From Dolichospermum flos-aquae CCAP 1403/13F (lineage in GTDB: Bacteria; Cyanobacteriota; Cyanobacteriia; Cyanobacteriales; Nostocaceae), in NCBI RefSeq assembly GCF_012516395.1, contig NZ_CP051206.1, positions 4,965,334 through 5,029,333 of the forward strand: a stretch of 64,000 nt of DNA, given 5' to 3'. Position 1 is the first letter of the stretch. Each line of letters starts with the position of its first letter. The translations under genes and the position numbers were made by a program. This document shows, one piece after another, positions 54,480-63,552 of this stretch. The notes under the pieces were generated by a model. That model searched no databases, had not been told where the DNA came from, and saw nothing but the letters and a program-made list of their open reading frames with translations.

Positions 54480-54734
54480 AACTAAATAGCCCTTTTTGCC
54501 AAAAACCCTCTCTATTTCTTCTCTCTCTGTGTTCTCTGTGCCTCTGTGGTATGGCTAACGCCACGCTTCGCTATCGTTTGTTCATTTATTTATTGGGAAT
54601 TTACTAGAAGTCCCTTAATTAGTTTTCTCAGTATGGTAATTCAGTCCATGAATTTATAAATTAACCCCTCCTAAAGAAGATATAGAATTTCAGGGTTTTT
54701 GTTAAAAATTAAATATTCTCAAGAGGTCAGATTT
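54480..54734. other. 255-base gap with a dispersed repeat
   Basis: CTCTGTGTTCTCTGTGCCTCTGTGG is split here into CTCTCTGTGTTCTCTGTGCC and CTCTGTGGTATGG (about 54525-54553), followed by GCTAACGCCACGCTTCGCTATCG, a Nostocales repeat type also partly seen at 9690 and 41270. The remainder is upstream DNA of the sulfatase gene. No gene is seen. Confidence 0.6.
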
Positions 54735-57089
54735 ATGTCTCTGCATGAATACAAACTCGGAACCACCTTCCCCGGTGTAATCGGCCGCACAGTTGATAAA
54801 TCCAGTCCAGCTTGGCCAGAACCATTACGGGCAAAAGAAAATACACCAAACGTCCTATTTATCGTTTTCGATGATACAGGTTTTGGACAATTTGGAAATT
54901 ATGGAAGTCCCATCAAAACACCCAACCTAGACACACTAGCCGCTAATGGATTGCGCTACAATAATCTACACACAACGGCACTGTGTTCTCCCACCCGTTC
55001 CTGCTTGCTGACTGGGCGCAATCACCATTCTAACGCCATGTCCTGCATTACAGAAGGGTCTACGGGTTATCCCGGAGGTAATGGGAATATTCCCTTTGAA
55101 AATGGGTTTCTCTCAGAGATATTACTCCAGAAGGGTTATAACACTTATGCGTTAGGAAAATGGCATTTAACCCCCTCAGACCAACTTTCAGCCGCAGGAC
55201 CCTATGATCGCTGGCCTCTCGGTCGCGGTTTTGAGCGTTTTTATGGCTTTTTAGGCGGAGAAACCCACCAGTATTATCCAGATTTGGTTTATGATAACCA
55301 CACCGTTAAGCCAGAAAAGACCCCCGCAGAAGGCTATCATTTAACGGAAGATTTAGCAGACAAAGCCATTAGCTTTATCGCTGATGCCAAGCAAATTGCC
55401 CCAAATAAGCCTTTTTTCATGTATTTTTGTCCGGGAGCAATGCACGCCCCCCATCATGTGCCAAAAGAATGGGCTGATGCCTACGCTGGACAATTTGATG
55501 ATGGTTGGGAAGCTTACAGGGAAAAGGTTTTTGCCCGTCAGCAAGAAATGGGGATTGTTCCCGCAGATGCTGAACTTTCTCGTCATGATCCCGATGTCCC
55601 GCACTGGGATTCCCTCTCAGCCGCCGAAAAACGGCTTTATGCCCGAATGATGGAAGTATATGCTGGTTTTTTAACCCATACTGACTACCATATCGGTCGT
55701 TTACTCGATTTTCTTAAATCTATCGGTGAGTTCGAGAATACTGTCATTATGGTGATTTCGGACAATGGCGCAAGTTCGGAAGGGGGACCGACTGGTTCAG
55801 TAAATGAAAACCTGTTTTTTAACAATGTGCCAGAATCCCTAGAGGAAAATCTCAAAGCATTGGATAAACTAGGCAGCGCCGAAACCTTTAACCATTATGC
55901 TTGGGGCTGGACTTGGGCAGGAAATACGCCTTTTAGGCGTTGGAAACGGGAAACCTATCGGGGGGGAATCAGCGACCCTTTAATTGTGCATTGGAGTCAA
56001 GGTATTGAGGCTAAAGGGGAGATTCGGACTCAGTACGCTCATGCTATTGACCTTGTGCCGACGGTGCTGGAATTACTGGAAATTGAACCACCGACAACTA
56101 TTAAGGGTGTGACTCAATCCCCCATTGAAGGTGTCAGTTTTGCCCATACTTTTAATCATAGTAACGCCCCCACTAAGCATATTACCCAGTATTTCGAGAT
56201 GATGGGACATCGTTCTCTTTACTATGATGGTTGGCGGGCGGTTTGTCCTTGGCCGGGTCCCTCATTTACAGAAGCGGGGCAGTTTTTTGGTGAGGCGATT
56301 TCGGCGGAAACTTTGACGGATTTGGATACTCATCATTGGGAACTGTATCATGTCGCCTCAGATTTTGCGGAAAATCACAATATTGCGGCTGATAATCGTC
56401 CTAAGTTGATTGAGATGATTGCCACTTGGTATATTGAGGCTGGCAAGTATAATGTGTTGCCTGTGGATGGACGTGGTGTGCAACGATTCGCGGAGGAACG
56501 CCCGCAAATTGCTGTCAATCGTAGCCGCTATGTTTACTATCCTGATACTCAAGCGATTCCCGCCGGTAGTGCCGTGAGGGTGTTAAATCGTCCCCACAGT
56601 ATTACGGCTGATGTGGAGATTCCCACAGGTGGCGCTGAAGGCATATTACTGGCACACGGGGGTAATGATAGTGGCTATTCTTTCTATGTCCAAAGTGGTA
56701 AACTGCACTGGGTTCATAATTATGTCGGGCGATCGCTCTATCATGTTGAATCTGGGTCATCTGTGCCGGTAGGTCGTCACCAGTTGCGCTTTGAGTTTAA
56801 AGTCACGGGTCAACCAGATTTAGCCAAGGGAAAAGGAACACCAGGACGCGCCCAACTGTATATTGATGAGAGATTGGTCGGGCAGATTGATGTGCCTGTA
56901 ACTACTCCTTTAGCACTAGGTCTAACCAGTGGTGTCACCTGTGGAATTGCCCCTGGTGCGCCTGTTACACCGGATTATGAACCGCCTTTTAAGTTTACGG
57001 GGAAGATTTATAGTGTGATGGTGGATGTCAGTGGCGATTTGATTCAAGATCGGGAAACTGAAATGCGGACTATTATGGCGCGACAGTAA
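54735..57089 (+). CDS. Type I arylsulfatase
   Basis: A 784-residue sulfatase. Start ATG at 54735 with AGAGG 8 bases upstream; the extension to 54699 is in leader DNA. The N-terminal metal site is VLFIVFDDTGFGQFGNYG (Asp46-Asp47); the nucleophile region is LCSPTRSCLLTGR, where Cys84 of CSPTR must be oxidised to formylglycine. GKWHLTP and ISDNGASSEGG are further catalytic blocks. A C-terminal beta-rich region (~620-784) with a lectin-like SITADVEIP stretch ends the protein. No signal peptide is evident. It hydrolyses sulfate esters. The FGE-like domain elsewhere in this window lacks the Cys pair, so a true FGE must be elsewhere. Confidence 0.93.
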   Translation: MSLHEYKLGTTFPGVIGRTVDKSSPAWPEPLRAKENTPNVLFIVFDDTGFGQFGNYGSPIKTPNLDTLAANGLRYNNLHTTALCSPTRSCLLTGRNHHSNAMSCITEGSTGYPGGNGNIPFENGFLSEILLQKGYNTYALGKWHLTPSDQLSAAGPYDRWPLGRGFERFYGFLGGETHQYYPDLVYDNHTVKPEKTPAEGYHLTEDLADKAISFIADAKQIAPNKPFFMYFCPGAMHAPHHVPKEWADAYAGQFDDGWEAYREKVFARQQEMGIVPADAELSRHDPDVPHWDSLSAAEKRLYARMMEVYAGFLTHTDYHIGRLLDFLKSIGEFENTVIMVISDNGASSEGGPTGSVNENLFFNNVPESLEENLKALDKLGSAETFNHYAWGWTWAGNTPFRRWKRETYRGGISDPLIVHWSQGIEAKGEIRTQYAHAIDLVPTVLELLEIEPPTTIKGVTQSPIEGVSFAHTFNHSNAPTKHITQYFEMMGHRSLYYDGWRAVCPWPGPSFTEAGQFFGEAISAETLTDLDTHHWELYHVASDFAENHNIAADNRPKLIEMIATWYIEAGKYNVLPVDGRGVQRFAEERPQIAVNRSRYVYYPDTQAIPAGSAVRVLNRPHSITADVEIPTGGAEGILLAHGGNDSGYSFYVQSGKLHWVHNYVGRSLYHVESGSSVPVGRHQLRFEFKVTGQPDLAKGKGTPGRAQLYIDERLVGQIDVPVTTPLALGLTSGVTCGIAPGAPVTPDYEPPFKFTGKIYSVMVDVSGDLIQDRETEMRTIMARQ

Positions 57090-57103
57090 GGATTAAATAC
57101 TTT

Positions 57104-57127
57104 GCAGGGTGGGTTATCTCACCCTGC
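57104..57127 (+). terminator. Hairpin after the arylsulfatase gene
   Basis: GCAGGGTG (57104-57111) pairs with CACCCTGC (57120-57127) around an 8-base loop, 15 bases after the stop. No strong T-run follows, so efficiency is unclear. Confidence 0.5.
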
Positions 57128-57167
57128 ATTAATCAAATTATTCATATTTATCTAAAATACTAAATAT

Positions 57168-57205
57168 TGTTTCGCGCAAAGTCGCAAAGGAGCAAAGACG
57201 CAAAG
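57168..57205. repeat. Dispersed repeat TGTTTCGCGCAAAG...
   Basis: TGTTTCGCGCAAAGTCGCAA continues as AGGAGCAAAGACGCAAAG, a near copy of the sequence at 49270-49307. It is followed by AAGAAGAAAAGAAGAAAAG. The gap to the AbrB gene is otherwise AT-rich with a GCGATCGC at 57295. Confidence 0.8.
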
Positions 57206-57389
57206 AAGAAAAGAAGAAAAGAAGGTTTTAGTCAATATCTTCTAAGTTACGAAACTTTGGTTTTATTTTCGGTTTTAATGATATCGAATTTTTAGCGATC
57301 GCAAGGCGTTCCAGTACAGCAACATTTACAATAGATTTAGGGATGTTTGGTGAAAATGTCCCTACAAAAACCCATACAAACGACTAATT

Positions 57390-57689
57390 ATGACTTATAT
57401 ATCAGAAAATATGGAAATTAAGGCTTTCCCTATTCGCATAGAAAATGAGGGAAAAATTACTATTCCAGAAGATTTAAAGGTGCATCTTAGCTTAGGTACA
57501 GGTGATACGTTGACATTATTGCAAATTGGTGAAGTTGTTTTACTTACTCCCAAACAACCGCAAGTTCCACAAATTGCCGACAAAATTACAGCAATGATGG
57601 AAGATGCAGGTTTAGAACTAAATGATTTACTCCAGGGTTTGGTAGCAGAAAGAGCAGCAATTTGGCAAGAGAAAGATCACAATGCGTAA
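57390..57689 (+). CDS. AbrB/SpoVT-type DNA-binding antitoxin
   Basis: A 99-residue protein with an N-terminal swapped-hairpin motif: IRIENEGKITIPEDLKVHLSLGTGDTLTLLQIGEVVLLTPK, typical of AbrB/MazE/VapB antitoxins. The C-terminal half (MMEDAGLELNDLLQGLVAERAAIW) is helical and should contact the toxin. The last codons overlap the start of the PIN gene by eight bases, a hallmark of a toxin-antitoxin pair. A start at 57411 (MEIKAF) is equally plausible. Confidence 0.82.
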   Translation: MTYISENMEIKAFPIRIENEGKITIPEDLKVHLSLGTGDTLTLLQIGEVVLLTPKQPQVPQIADKITAMMEDAGLELNDLLQGLVAERAAIWQEKDHNA

Positions 57690-58119
57690 AATCTTTGCTG
57701 ATTCTAGCATTCTCATTGCTGGTGCTGCTTCTCGTACAGGAGCTAGTCGCGCTGTGTTAACAATGGCGGAAATTGGTTTGTTTCAGTTAGTGATATCAGA
57801 GCAAGTTTTATTAGAGTGTGAACGAAATATCAAGAAAAAATTACCTGATGCTTTACCAATTTTCTCGCAGTTAATAGCAGCTATTAATCCAGAAATTGAA
57901 CCTGATCCAACTCTAGAAGAAAGTAATCATTGGGTTAGGATTATTGAAGCTAAAGACGCGCCTATTTTAGCTGCTGCTGTGTTGACAAAAGTTGATCGTT
58001 TATTAAGTTTAAATACCAAGGATTTTACTGCGGAAGTTGGTATTGAGAGTGGATTAATTATTCAAACTCCTGCTGAGTTTATTAGAGAAATTCGAGAAAT
58101 TGTACAAAGAGGTTTGTAA
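57682..58119 (+). CDS. PIN-domain ribonuclease toxin (VapC-like)
   Basis: A 145-residue PIN-domain protein. Conserved acids are Asp7 (IFADSSILI), Glu45 (LLECER), Asp92 (AKDAPILAAA) and Asp114 (LLSLNTKDF), the magnesium-binding set. PIN toxins cleave tRNA or rRNA when freed from the antitoxin. It overlaps the AbrB gene and shares its promoter. Length is a little above typical VapC. No degradation is seen, so the pair may be functional. Confidence 0.82.
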   Translation: MRKIFADSSILIAGAASRTGASRAVLTMAEIGLFQLVISEQVLLECERNIKKKLPDALPIFSQLIAAINPEIEPDPTLEESNHWVRIIEAKDAPILAAAVLTKVDRLLSLNTKDFTAEVGIESGLIIQTPAEFIREIREIVQRGL

Positions 58120-58222
58120 TATACAAATATCACCTTCACGCTCAATAATTGCAGTAAATCGCTTATAATTAAATTAATGATCAAATTTCTATTAATCTTG
58201 AATTACCTTACATAAAATTTAT

Positions 58223-59893
58223 ATGGACATCAAAGTTAGAGACATAATCGATCAACGTTATCAAATCGTTGAGGAATTGGAACAAGGAGGCTTTGGTAAA
58301 GTTTTTCTTGCAAAAGATAGGTTAAAATTTGATTCCAGATGTGTTGTAAAGCAATTCATACAGCCCTATAATGAAGAATCAACCAATGGACAAAAAGCAA
58401 GAGAATTATTTAAAACAGAAGCAAAAATTCTCTATGAATTAGAAGCTTATTCACAAACTCCTAGCTTACTCGCATATCTGGAAAGTGAAAATTGCATCGT
58501 ACAAGAATTTATTGAAGGAAAAAATTTGAGACAAGAATTAGAACAAAATAATTTTAAAATTTTTAATGAAAAGCAGATTTTGGAACTTTTGCTAGAAATA
58601 TTACCTGTATTACAAGAGATTCATAATAGAGGTATTTTTCATCGTGACATTAAACCCGATAATATAATAAGAAATAGTAAAAATGGAAAATTTGTACTAA
58701 TTGATTTTGGAATTTCAAAGCAAGTTTCCGATCTCGATACTTCATTACAAGGAAATGTAACTATCAAAACCCTCAAAAGTACAAATTTTGGTACATCTGG
58801 CTATCAATCACCCGATAGTTTTTCTTCTGCTGCGAGTGATTTGTACTCTCTAGGTGCAACTTGTTTTCATCTTTTAAGCGGATATTCACCGTTAGACTTA
58901 GAATGTAATCTTGGAGATAATTGGATTAAAAGAAGTTGGAATCTTCTGGATATGACTATCACAGAACAGACAGTCTCTATTTTAGAAAGGCTTCTCAATA
59001 CAAATATATCTAGTCGTTATTCAAATGCGGAAGAAGTTTTAGAAGATATTAGAGCTATAGATGACATAAAACGTAGTGAAAAAATAAATTTTCTTCTGTC
59101 TTTGTTAAGTAGCACAGATGAAAGATATAAAAGTCAAGCAATTGATGATCTGGCTGAGTTTGGTGCTGAAGCTAGTGAAGCTATTCCTCAACTTATTAAA
59201 GTTTTTCAGGAAGATAACTCTGAACTTCGTGGTTCAGCATCAATTACTTTAGCAAAAATTGGTAAAGAATCTGTTCCCTTTCTTGCCGAACTACTTCAAC
59301 ACGAAAAGCTGGAAGTAAGACGAAGAGCAGCAATTACACTTGAAGAAATTGGAACACAAGCTGAAGTTGCAATTTCTCAACTCATTTGTGCATTAGAAGA
59401 TATTGATCCTGAAGTTCGTGGATATGCCGTTATTGTAATTGCAAATATTGGAATACCAGCTAAAGAAGCTATTCCTGCTTTAATTGAAAGGCTAAAAGAC
59501 TCTAACCCTAATATTAGAGCATGGTCACTTTACGCACTAGGTAGAATGCAAGAGCTTGCTAAGGAAGCTATACCTATTATCTTAGAAATTTTATCTCAAG
59601 AAGAGCCTAATGCTACAGGTAATAAAGTCTTTATCGCTGGCATTGAAGCTTTAGATGCAATTGGGTTTAACATTGATAAAATTAATATTAAGTCTATAGA
59701 AGACAATGTTATTAGGACAGCTAGAGAATGGGTTCTCTTTATCAGACAGGATCAGAAAGAAAAAAGAGAACAGGCAAAACAACAAGCGCGAGCTAGAAGA
59801 GCAATATATTTTGATTTCCAACCCAAATTAATCTCTAATACTCCACCACAAAAAGATCCTGCTCAATTTATGGAGACATATAAAAATGAGTAG
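58223..59893 (+). CDS. Serine/threonine kinase with C-terminal HEAT repeats
   Basis: A 556-residue protein. The kinase domain has ELEQGGFGKVFLAKD (Gly loop), VVKQFI (Lys), GIFHRDIKPDNII (catalytic loop), VLIDFGISK (DFG) and GYQSPDSFSS (activation end). From about residue 285 there are PBS/HEAT-like repeats: AIPQLIKVFQEDNSELRGSA, SVPFLAELLQHEKLEVRRRA, AISQLICALEDIDPEVRGYA, AIPALIERLKDSNPNIRAWS. The tail is basic (KEKREQAKQQARARRAIY). No membrane segment. Targets are unknown. It follows the AbrB-PIN pair by 103 bases on the same strand. Confidence 0.88.
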   Translation: MDIKVRDIIDQRYQIVEELEQGGFGKVFLAKDRLKFDSRCVVKQFIQPYNEESTNGQKARELFKTEAKILYELEAYSQTPSLLAYLESENCIVQEFIEGKNLRQELEQNNFKIFNEKQILELLLEILPVLQEIHNRGIFHRDIKPDNIIRNSKNGKFVLIDFGISKQVSDLDTSLQGNVTIKTLKSTNFGTSGYQSPDSFSSAASDLYSLGATCFHLLSGYSPLDLECNLGDNWIKRSWNLLDMTITEQTVSILERLLNTNISSRYSNAEEVLEDIRAIDDIKRSEKINFLLSLLSSTDERYKSQAIDDLAEFGAEASEAIPQLIKVFQEDNSELRGSASITLAKIGKESVPFLAELLQHEKLEVRRRAAITLEEIGTQAEVAISQLICALEDIDPEVRGYAVIVIANIGIPAKEAIPALIERLKDSNPNIRAWSLYALGRMQELAKEAIPIILEILSQEEPNATGNKVFIAGIEALDAIGFNIDKINIKSIEDNVIRTAREWVLFIRQDQKEKREQAKQQARARRAIYFDFQPKLISNTPPQKDPAQFMETYKNE

Positions 59894-59987
59894 GAATCAG
59901 GCTAACAATGATATGGTTTGGTAATTGACACCCCAGAATAGCGATAGTAATCTTTTATATAACTCTTTTTAACAACTTCTCTATAGT

Positions 59988-60233
59988 TCATCTGACGGAT
60001 ATAATTGTTTCTATCAAAGCTGGTGAATTTTGGTCTACAGATTGTAGATTATCAGGAAGTTCTTTACCTAAATCTTCATACATTTCTATAACTGCTTCCA
60101 AAGCATCTTGAACATTAGCTAAAACTTCATCCATAGAATCCCCTTCAGTGATCAATTGTGGTAAGAGTGGAGAAGTTACAGTGAATCCTTCTTCTTGTTG
60201 AGGTGTAAGCAATAGTGAGATTTTGTAAAACAT
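59988..60233 (-). CDS. hicB: HicB-family antitoxin
   Basis: An 81-residue protein: FYKISLLLTPQQEEGFTVTSPLLPQLITEGDSMDEVLANVQDALEAVIEMY matches the HicB RNase-H-like fold (GFTV..P..LPQLITEG). There is no separate C-terminal DNA-binding domain, as in short HicB forms. It is immediately downstream of the HicA-like gene (39 bases) on the same strand. It should neutralise HicA by binding, but the partner may itself be inactive. Confidence 0.82.
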   Translation of the reverse strand: MFYKISLLLTPQQEEGFTVTSPLLPQLITEGDSMDEVLANVQDALEAVIEMYEDLGKELPDNLQSVDQNSPALIETIISVR

Positions 60234-60272
60234 ATTGTGATGGTATGGTGTAGTTTATTATATTTTCATACT

Positions 60273-60524
60273 TTAACTGACAATTTTTCTCATAAAACTG
60301 TCAAAAGTATTGGTGTTGATTAAACCATTTTCTACCAATATTTGACGTACAGCTACCAAATGTACAGGCTGAAGATATGCCTGTTGTTCGTAAGCTGGTA
60401 AAATGACCAAACTTCCTGACGATAGATATTGATAGACTTGTTGAGAGCCTGTTGTTGGTACTTTTGTAAAACCTATCTTGAAAAGCAATTGTTCTAGGTC
60501 AGTAAACTGAATATCTCTAACCAT
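60273..60524 (-). CDS. HicA-like protein lacking the catalytic histidine
   Basis: An 83-residue protein: FTDLEQLLFKIGFTKVPTTGSQQVYQYL and VHLVAVRQILVENGL follow the HicA dsRBD-like layout (helix, GSHHIY loop, strands, final helix). The usual catalytic His in GSHHIY is replaced: here the loop reads GSQQVY (Gln28, Gln29). HicA toxins cut mRNA by that His. The gene therefore probably encodes an inactive toxin kept with HicB, or a related protein with another role. The order HicA then HicB is normal for the pair. Confidence 0.7.
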   Translation of the reverse strand: MVRDIQFTDLEQLLFKIGFTKVPTTGSQQVYQYLSSGSLVILPAYEQQAYLQPVHLVAVRQILVENGLINTNTFDSFMRKIVS

Positions 60525-60600
60525 GATGACGAATCACTTCAGGGGAAACGCATCTAATTTTTTTGACAAAATGTCACTTATATGTATTTCACAACTTCGA

Positions 60601-60626
60601 TAGAGACGTTTCATGAAACGTCTCTA
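60601..60626. repeat. Perfect 26-bp palindrome
   Basis: TAGAGACGTTTCA is followed directly by its reverse complement TGAAACGTCTCTA. It lies 20 bases after the dctP stop on the minus strand and could act as a terminator-like hairpin; similar GTAGAGACG palindromes are dispersed in Nostocales. Confidence 0.8.
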
Positions 60627-60646
60627 CATTATAATTTAGGAAATTC

Positions 60647-61786
60647 TCAATTCCCTGCTTTCATCTTTCCATAAGCATAACGAACAAAACTGCCTTCATT
60701 GAGATTGTTCCACGCATACATCCGATCTCTAAAGGGTTTCCACTGTTCATAAACGGCTTTAAAATCAGCGTCTTTAGCTGCAAACTCATCATATAAAGCA
60801 AAAGAGGCTTTTTCCCCAGCTTCCAAAATTTCCTGACTATAAGCACGCAATTGAGTACCCGTTTTTAATAGTTTCTCTAAGGACTCATTATTGCGGACAT
60901 CATAACGAGCTAACATTGTTGTATTTGACTGAAATGCAGCAGTTTCTAATGCTGCTTGGTATTGCGGTGGTAACTTTTTCCATTCATCTAAATTCACTTG
61001 TACTTCTAAAGTTGGACCTGGTTCCCACCAACCTGGATAATAGTAAAATTTAGCGACTTTATTTAAACCCAATTTTTCATCATCATAGGGGCCTACCCAT
61101 TCTGCCGCATCAATAGCCCCTGTTTGTAGCGCTTGGAAGATTTCCCCCCCTGGAAGAGTCTGCACAGTTACGCCTAATTTAGCCATAACTTGCCCTCCTA
61201 AACCGGGAATTCGCATTTTTAGGCCTTTGAGATCATTGAGGGTTTTCACTTCGTTGCGAAACCATCCCCCCATTTGTGTACCAGTATTTCCCGCAGGAAA
61301 TTGAATCACATTAAATTTACTGGCATAGATTTCTCGCAGTTTGGTTAAACCTCCGCCTTCATATAACCAAGCGTTTTGTTGTTGGGCATTAAGTCCAAAT
61401 GGTACTGATGTACCAAAAGCGAGGGCAGGACTTTTACCAATATAGTAATAAGCGGCAGTATGTCCAGCTTGTACAGCACCTTGGGAAACCACATTCAGAA
61501 CTTCTAAACCGGGGGCTATTTCTCCAGCCGCACGGGGTTCGATAATAAATTTACCGTTAGTGAGAACTTTGACACGTTCTGCTAATACCTGCGCTCCACC
61601 AAATATAGTTTCTAAGGACAATGGCCAACTTGTCGCCATTTGCCATTTTATTGTCGGTAGATTACTGGTGTCGGTTTGAGCGGTTGCTGTTTTATTTTGA
61701 GCTTTTTGACAACCACCAATAATTGCTACTCCTGTGGCAGCGATCGCACTTTGAGATAATCTGTTAACAATAGCTCGGCGTTTCAT
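60647..61786 (-). CDS. dctP: TRAP transporter substrate-binding lipoprotein (DctP family)
   Basis: A 379-residue binding protein. The N terminus [19 protein letters not shown] has an RR pair and a lipobox-like AIIGGC at residue 26, so it is probably an exported lipoprotein. The mature part has [59 protein letters not shown] and [16 protein letters not shown], matching DctP/TakP-type proteins that bind organic or alpha-keto acids. It is on the opposite strand from the two permease genes and separated by a Uma2 gene. Confidence 0.9.
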   Translation of the reverse strand: MKRRAIVNRLSQSAIAATGVAIIGGCQKAQNKTATAQTDTSNLPTIKWQMATSWPLSLETIFGGAQVLAERVKVLTNGKFIIEPRAAGEIAPGLEVLNVVSQGAVQAGHTAAYYYIGKSPALAFGTSVPFGLNAQQQNAWLYEGGGLTKLREIYASKFNVIQFPAGNTGTQMGGWFRNEVKTLNDLKGLKMRIPGLGGQVMAKLGVTVQTLPGGEIFQALQTGAIDAAEWVGPYDDEKLGLNKVAKFYYYPGWWEPGPTLEVQVNLDEWKKLPPQYQAALETAAFQSNTTMLARYDVRNNESLEKLLKTGTQLRAYSQEILEAGEKASFALYDEFAAKDADFKAVYEQWKPFRDRMYAWNNLNEGSFVRYAYGKMKAGN

Positions 61787-61951
61787 AAAAGTTACTATTA
61801 TTGACTAACTGGAGGATTTCACTACAATATCATGTTTGATTTGATTGTGTTAATACACTGAAAACTTATTATTTCTTATAATTTTGCCAATTGCTGATCA
61901 TTTCAGATTAGTATAAAAATATTAAGTAATTTCTAACTAAATTTAACGGCT

Positions 61952-62716
61952 ATGTTAGAAACTGTTTTAGCTGAACCTAGCATTAAACTGCCACCCACCC
62001 AGGCAGAACTTCCTTGTGATGATGGTATCCCCATGGAGACGCAAAGACATAAATTCCAAATGGATATTTTAATTGATACCATTCAGCCTTGGTTAGAGCA
62101 AAGGACTGATGGATACGTAGGTGGCAATATGTTTGTCTACTACAGTTTAGCACAATTGAAAAATCAAGATTTTCGCGGTCCAGATTTCTTTGCTGTTTTG
62201 GGTGTACCGAAAACAGAACGATTGTCTTGGGTAGTTTGGGAAGAAGGAAAACCCCCAGATGTAGTAATTGAATTACTTTCAGAAAGCACAGCTAACAATG
62301 ATAAAAATCAGAAAAAATTGATTTATCAAAATCAAATGCGGGTTTCTGAATATTTTTGGTATGACCCTTTTAACCCAGATGATTTTGCCGGTTTTGATCT
62401 TAACAGTGGTGCATATCAACAGATTGCTCTAAATGATAAAAACCAACTGATAAGTAAAGTTTTAGATTTAGCTTTGGTACGTTGGGAAGGTAATTATAGA
62501 GGCGTTGATGCCACTTGGTTACGCTGGGCAACTTTGGACGGTGATTTATTTCCCACTTCTCAAGAAATGGTAGGAATTGCACAACAAAGGGCAGAACAAG
62601 CTGAATTGCAATTAAGGGCAGTTGCCATTAATTTGTTACAGAATGGAATGTCTATAGAACAAGTGGCACAGTTAACAAATTTAGATATTTTGGAGGTGGA
62701 ACAATTGATGAATTAA
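61952..62716 (+). CDS. Uma2-family (PD-(D/E)XK-like) protein
   Basis: A 254-residue protein: GYVGGNMFVYYSLAQLK, RGPDFFAVLGVPKTERLSWV, PPDVVIELLSESTANNDKNQK and VSEYFWYDPF. The D-x(n)-VIELLS pattern is the Uma2 nuclease-like core, and the C-terminal coiled helices (AEQAELQLRAVAINLLQNGMS) are typical. These proteins are very abundant in cyanobacteria and their role is unproven. It stands between the dctP and dctQ genes. Confidence 0.82.
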   Translation: MLETVLAEPSIKLPPTQAELPCDDGIPMETQRHKFQMDILIDTIQPWLEQRTDGYVGGNMFVYYSLAQLKNQDFRGPDFFAVLGVPKTERLSWVVWEEGKPPDVVIELLSESTANNDKNQKKLIYQNQMRVSEYFWYDPFNPDDFAGFDLNSGAYQQIALNDKNQLISKVLDLALVRWEGNYRGVDATWLRWATLDGDLFPTSQEMVGIAQQRAEQAELQLRAVAINLLQNGMSIEQVAQLTNLDILEVEQLMN

Positions 62717-62740
62717 TAGTAAAAATTCACTAAAGTTTTT

Positions 62741-62847
62741 CTCGTTCCCATACTCTGTATGGGAATGAATTCCAGAAGGCTCTGCCTTCAATAACAGCAG
62801 AGGCAGAGCCTCCGTTAAGTCATTCCCAGTCAGAGACTGGGAACGAG
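62741..62847. mobile_element. 107-bp MITE-like element with CTCGTTCCCA ends
   Basis: CTCGTTCCCA at the left is mirrored by TGGGAACGAG at the right. Inside, GTATGGGAATGA and TCATTCCCAG are partial mirror images, and AGGCTCTGCCT pairs with AGGCAGAGCCT. It has no coding capacity. A GACTGGCTGACTG tandem follows (about 62865-62884). It lies between the Uma2 and dctQ genes. Confidence 0.8.
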
Positions 62848-62920
62848 ATAATTTATTCCCTGGCTGACTGGTGACTGGCTGACTGTATTCTCAAGTCTTA
62901 CCTTTAATTTATTATGTTCT

Positions 62921-63544
62921 ATGCGTGACTCAAGCAGATTTTCTTTAATTCGTAAACTCTTAAAATTTTCGCAGTTTATTGACAATGGTGCTGATAAATT
63001 GGGATGGTTATCGAATTGGCTAGTTTTACTAACAATTGGAGTTGGTTTTTTTAATGTTGTCGCCCGTTATATGGGTCGCTTCATTGGCGTACAATTGTCT
63101 TCTAATGCCTTATTAGAACTGCAATGGTATTTATTTTCTCTAACTTTCTTATTCGGCTTTGTTTATATTTTACGTCATGGGGAAAATGTCCGCGTTGATT
63201 TTCTCTATACTAATATGAGTGAAAAAAAACGCGCCTTAGTTGATTTTGTGGGAACAGTTTTATTTTTAATTCCCTTTTGTCTACTTGGTATTTGGGTAAC
63301 AATCAATCCGGTTTTACAATCTTGGGGCAGATTAAGTGACGGTAGTTGGGGAACTTGGGAAATATCTTCTGACGCTAATGGTTTACCCCGCGCCCCAATC
63401 AAAACTATGGTTCCTATAGCCTTATTATTGCTGCTTTTGCAAAGTATTTCTCAAGCAATTAAGTATTTAGCAGTATTATTAGGCTATCAACAAGTAGAAG
63501 ATCAACTAAGGTTAGAGACTTCAGAAAATATCAATATTGAATAG
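62921..63544 (+). CDS. dctQ: TRAP transporter small permease (DctQ family)
   Basis: A 207-residue protein with about four membrane segments: [59 protein letters not shown] and [38 protein letters not shown] and [11 protein letters not shown] are the DctQ signatures. ATG at 62921. It pairs with the large permease immediately downstream (8-base gap) to form the TRAP membrane unit. Confidence 0.9.
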   Translation: MRDSSRFSLIRKLLKFSQFIDNGADKLGWLSNWLVLLTIGVGFFNVVARYMGRFIGVQLSSNALLELQWYLFSLTFLFGFVYILRHGENVRVDFLYTNMSEKKRALVDFVGTVLFLIPFCLLGIWVTINPVLQSWGRLSDGSWGTWEISSDANGLPRAPIKTMVPIALLLLLLQSISQAIKYLAVLLGYQQVEDQLRLETSENINIE

Positions 63545-63552
63545 GAGAAAAT

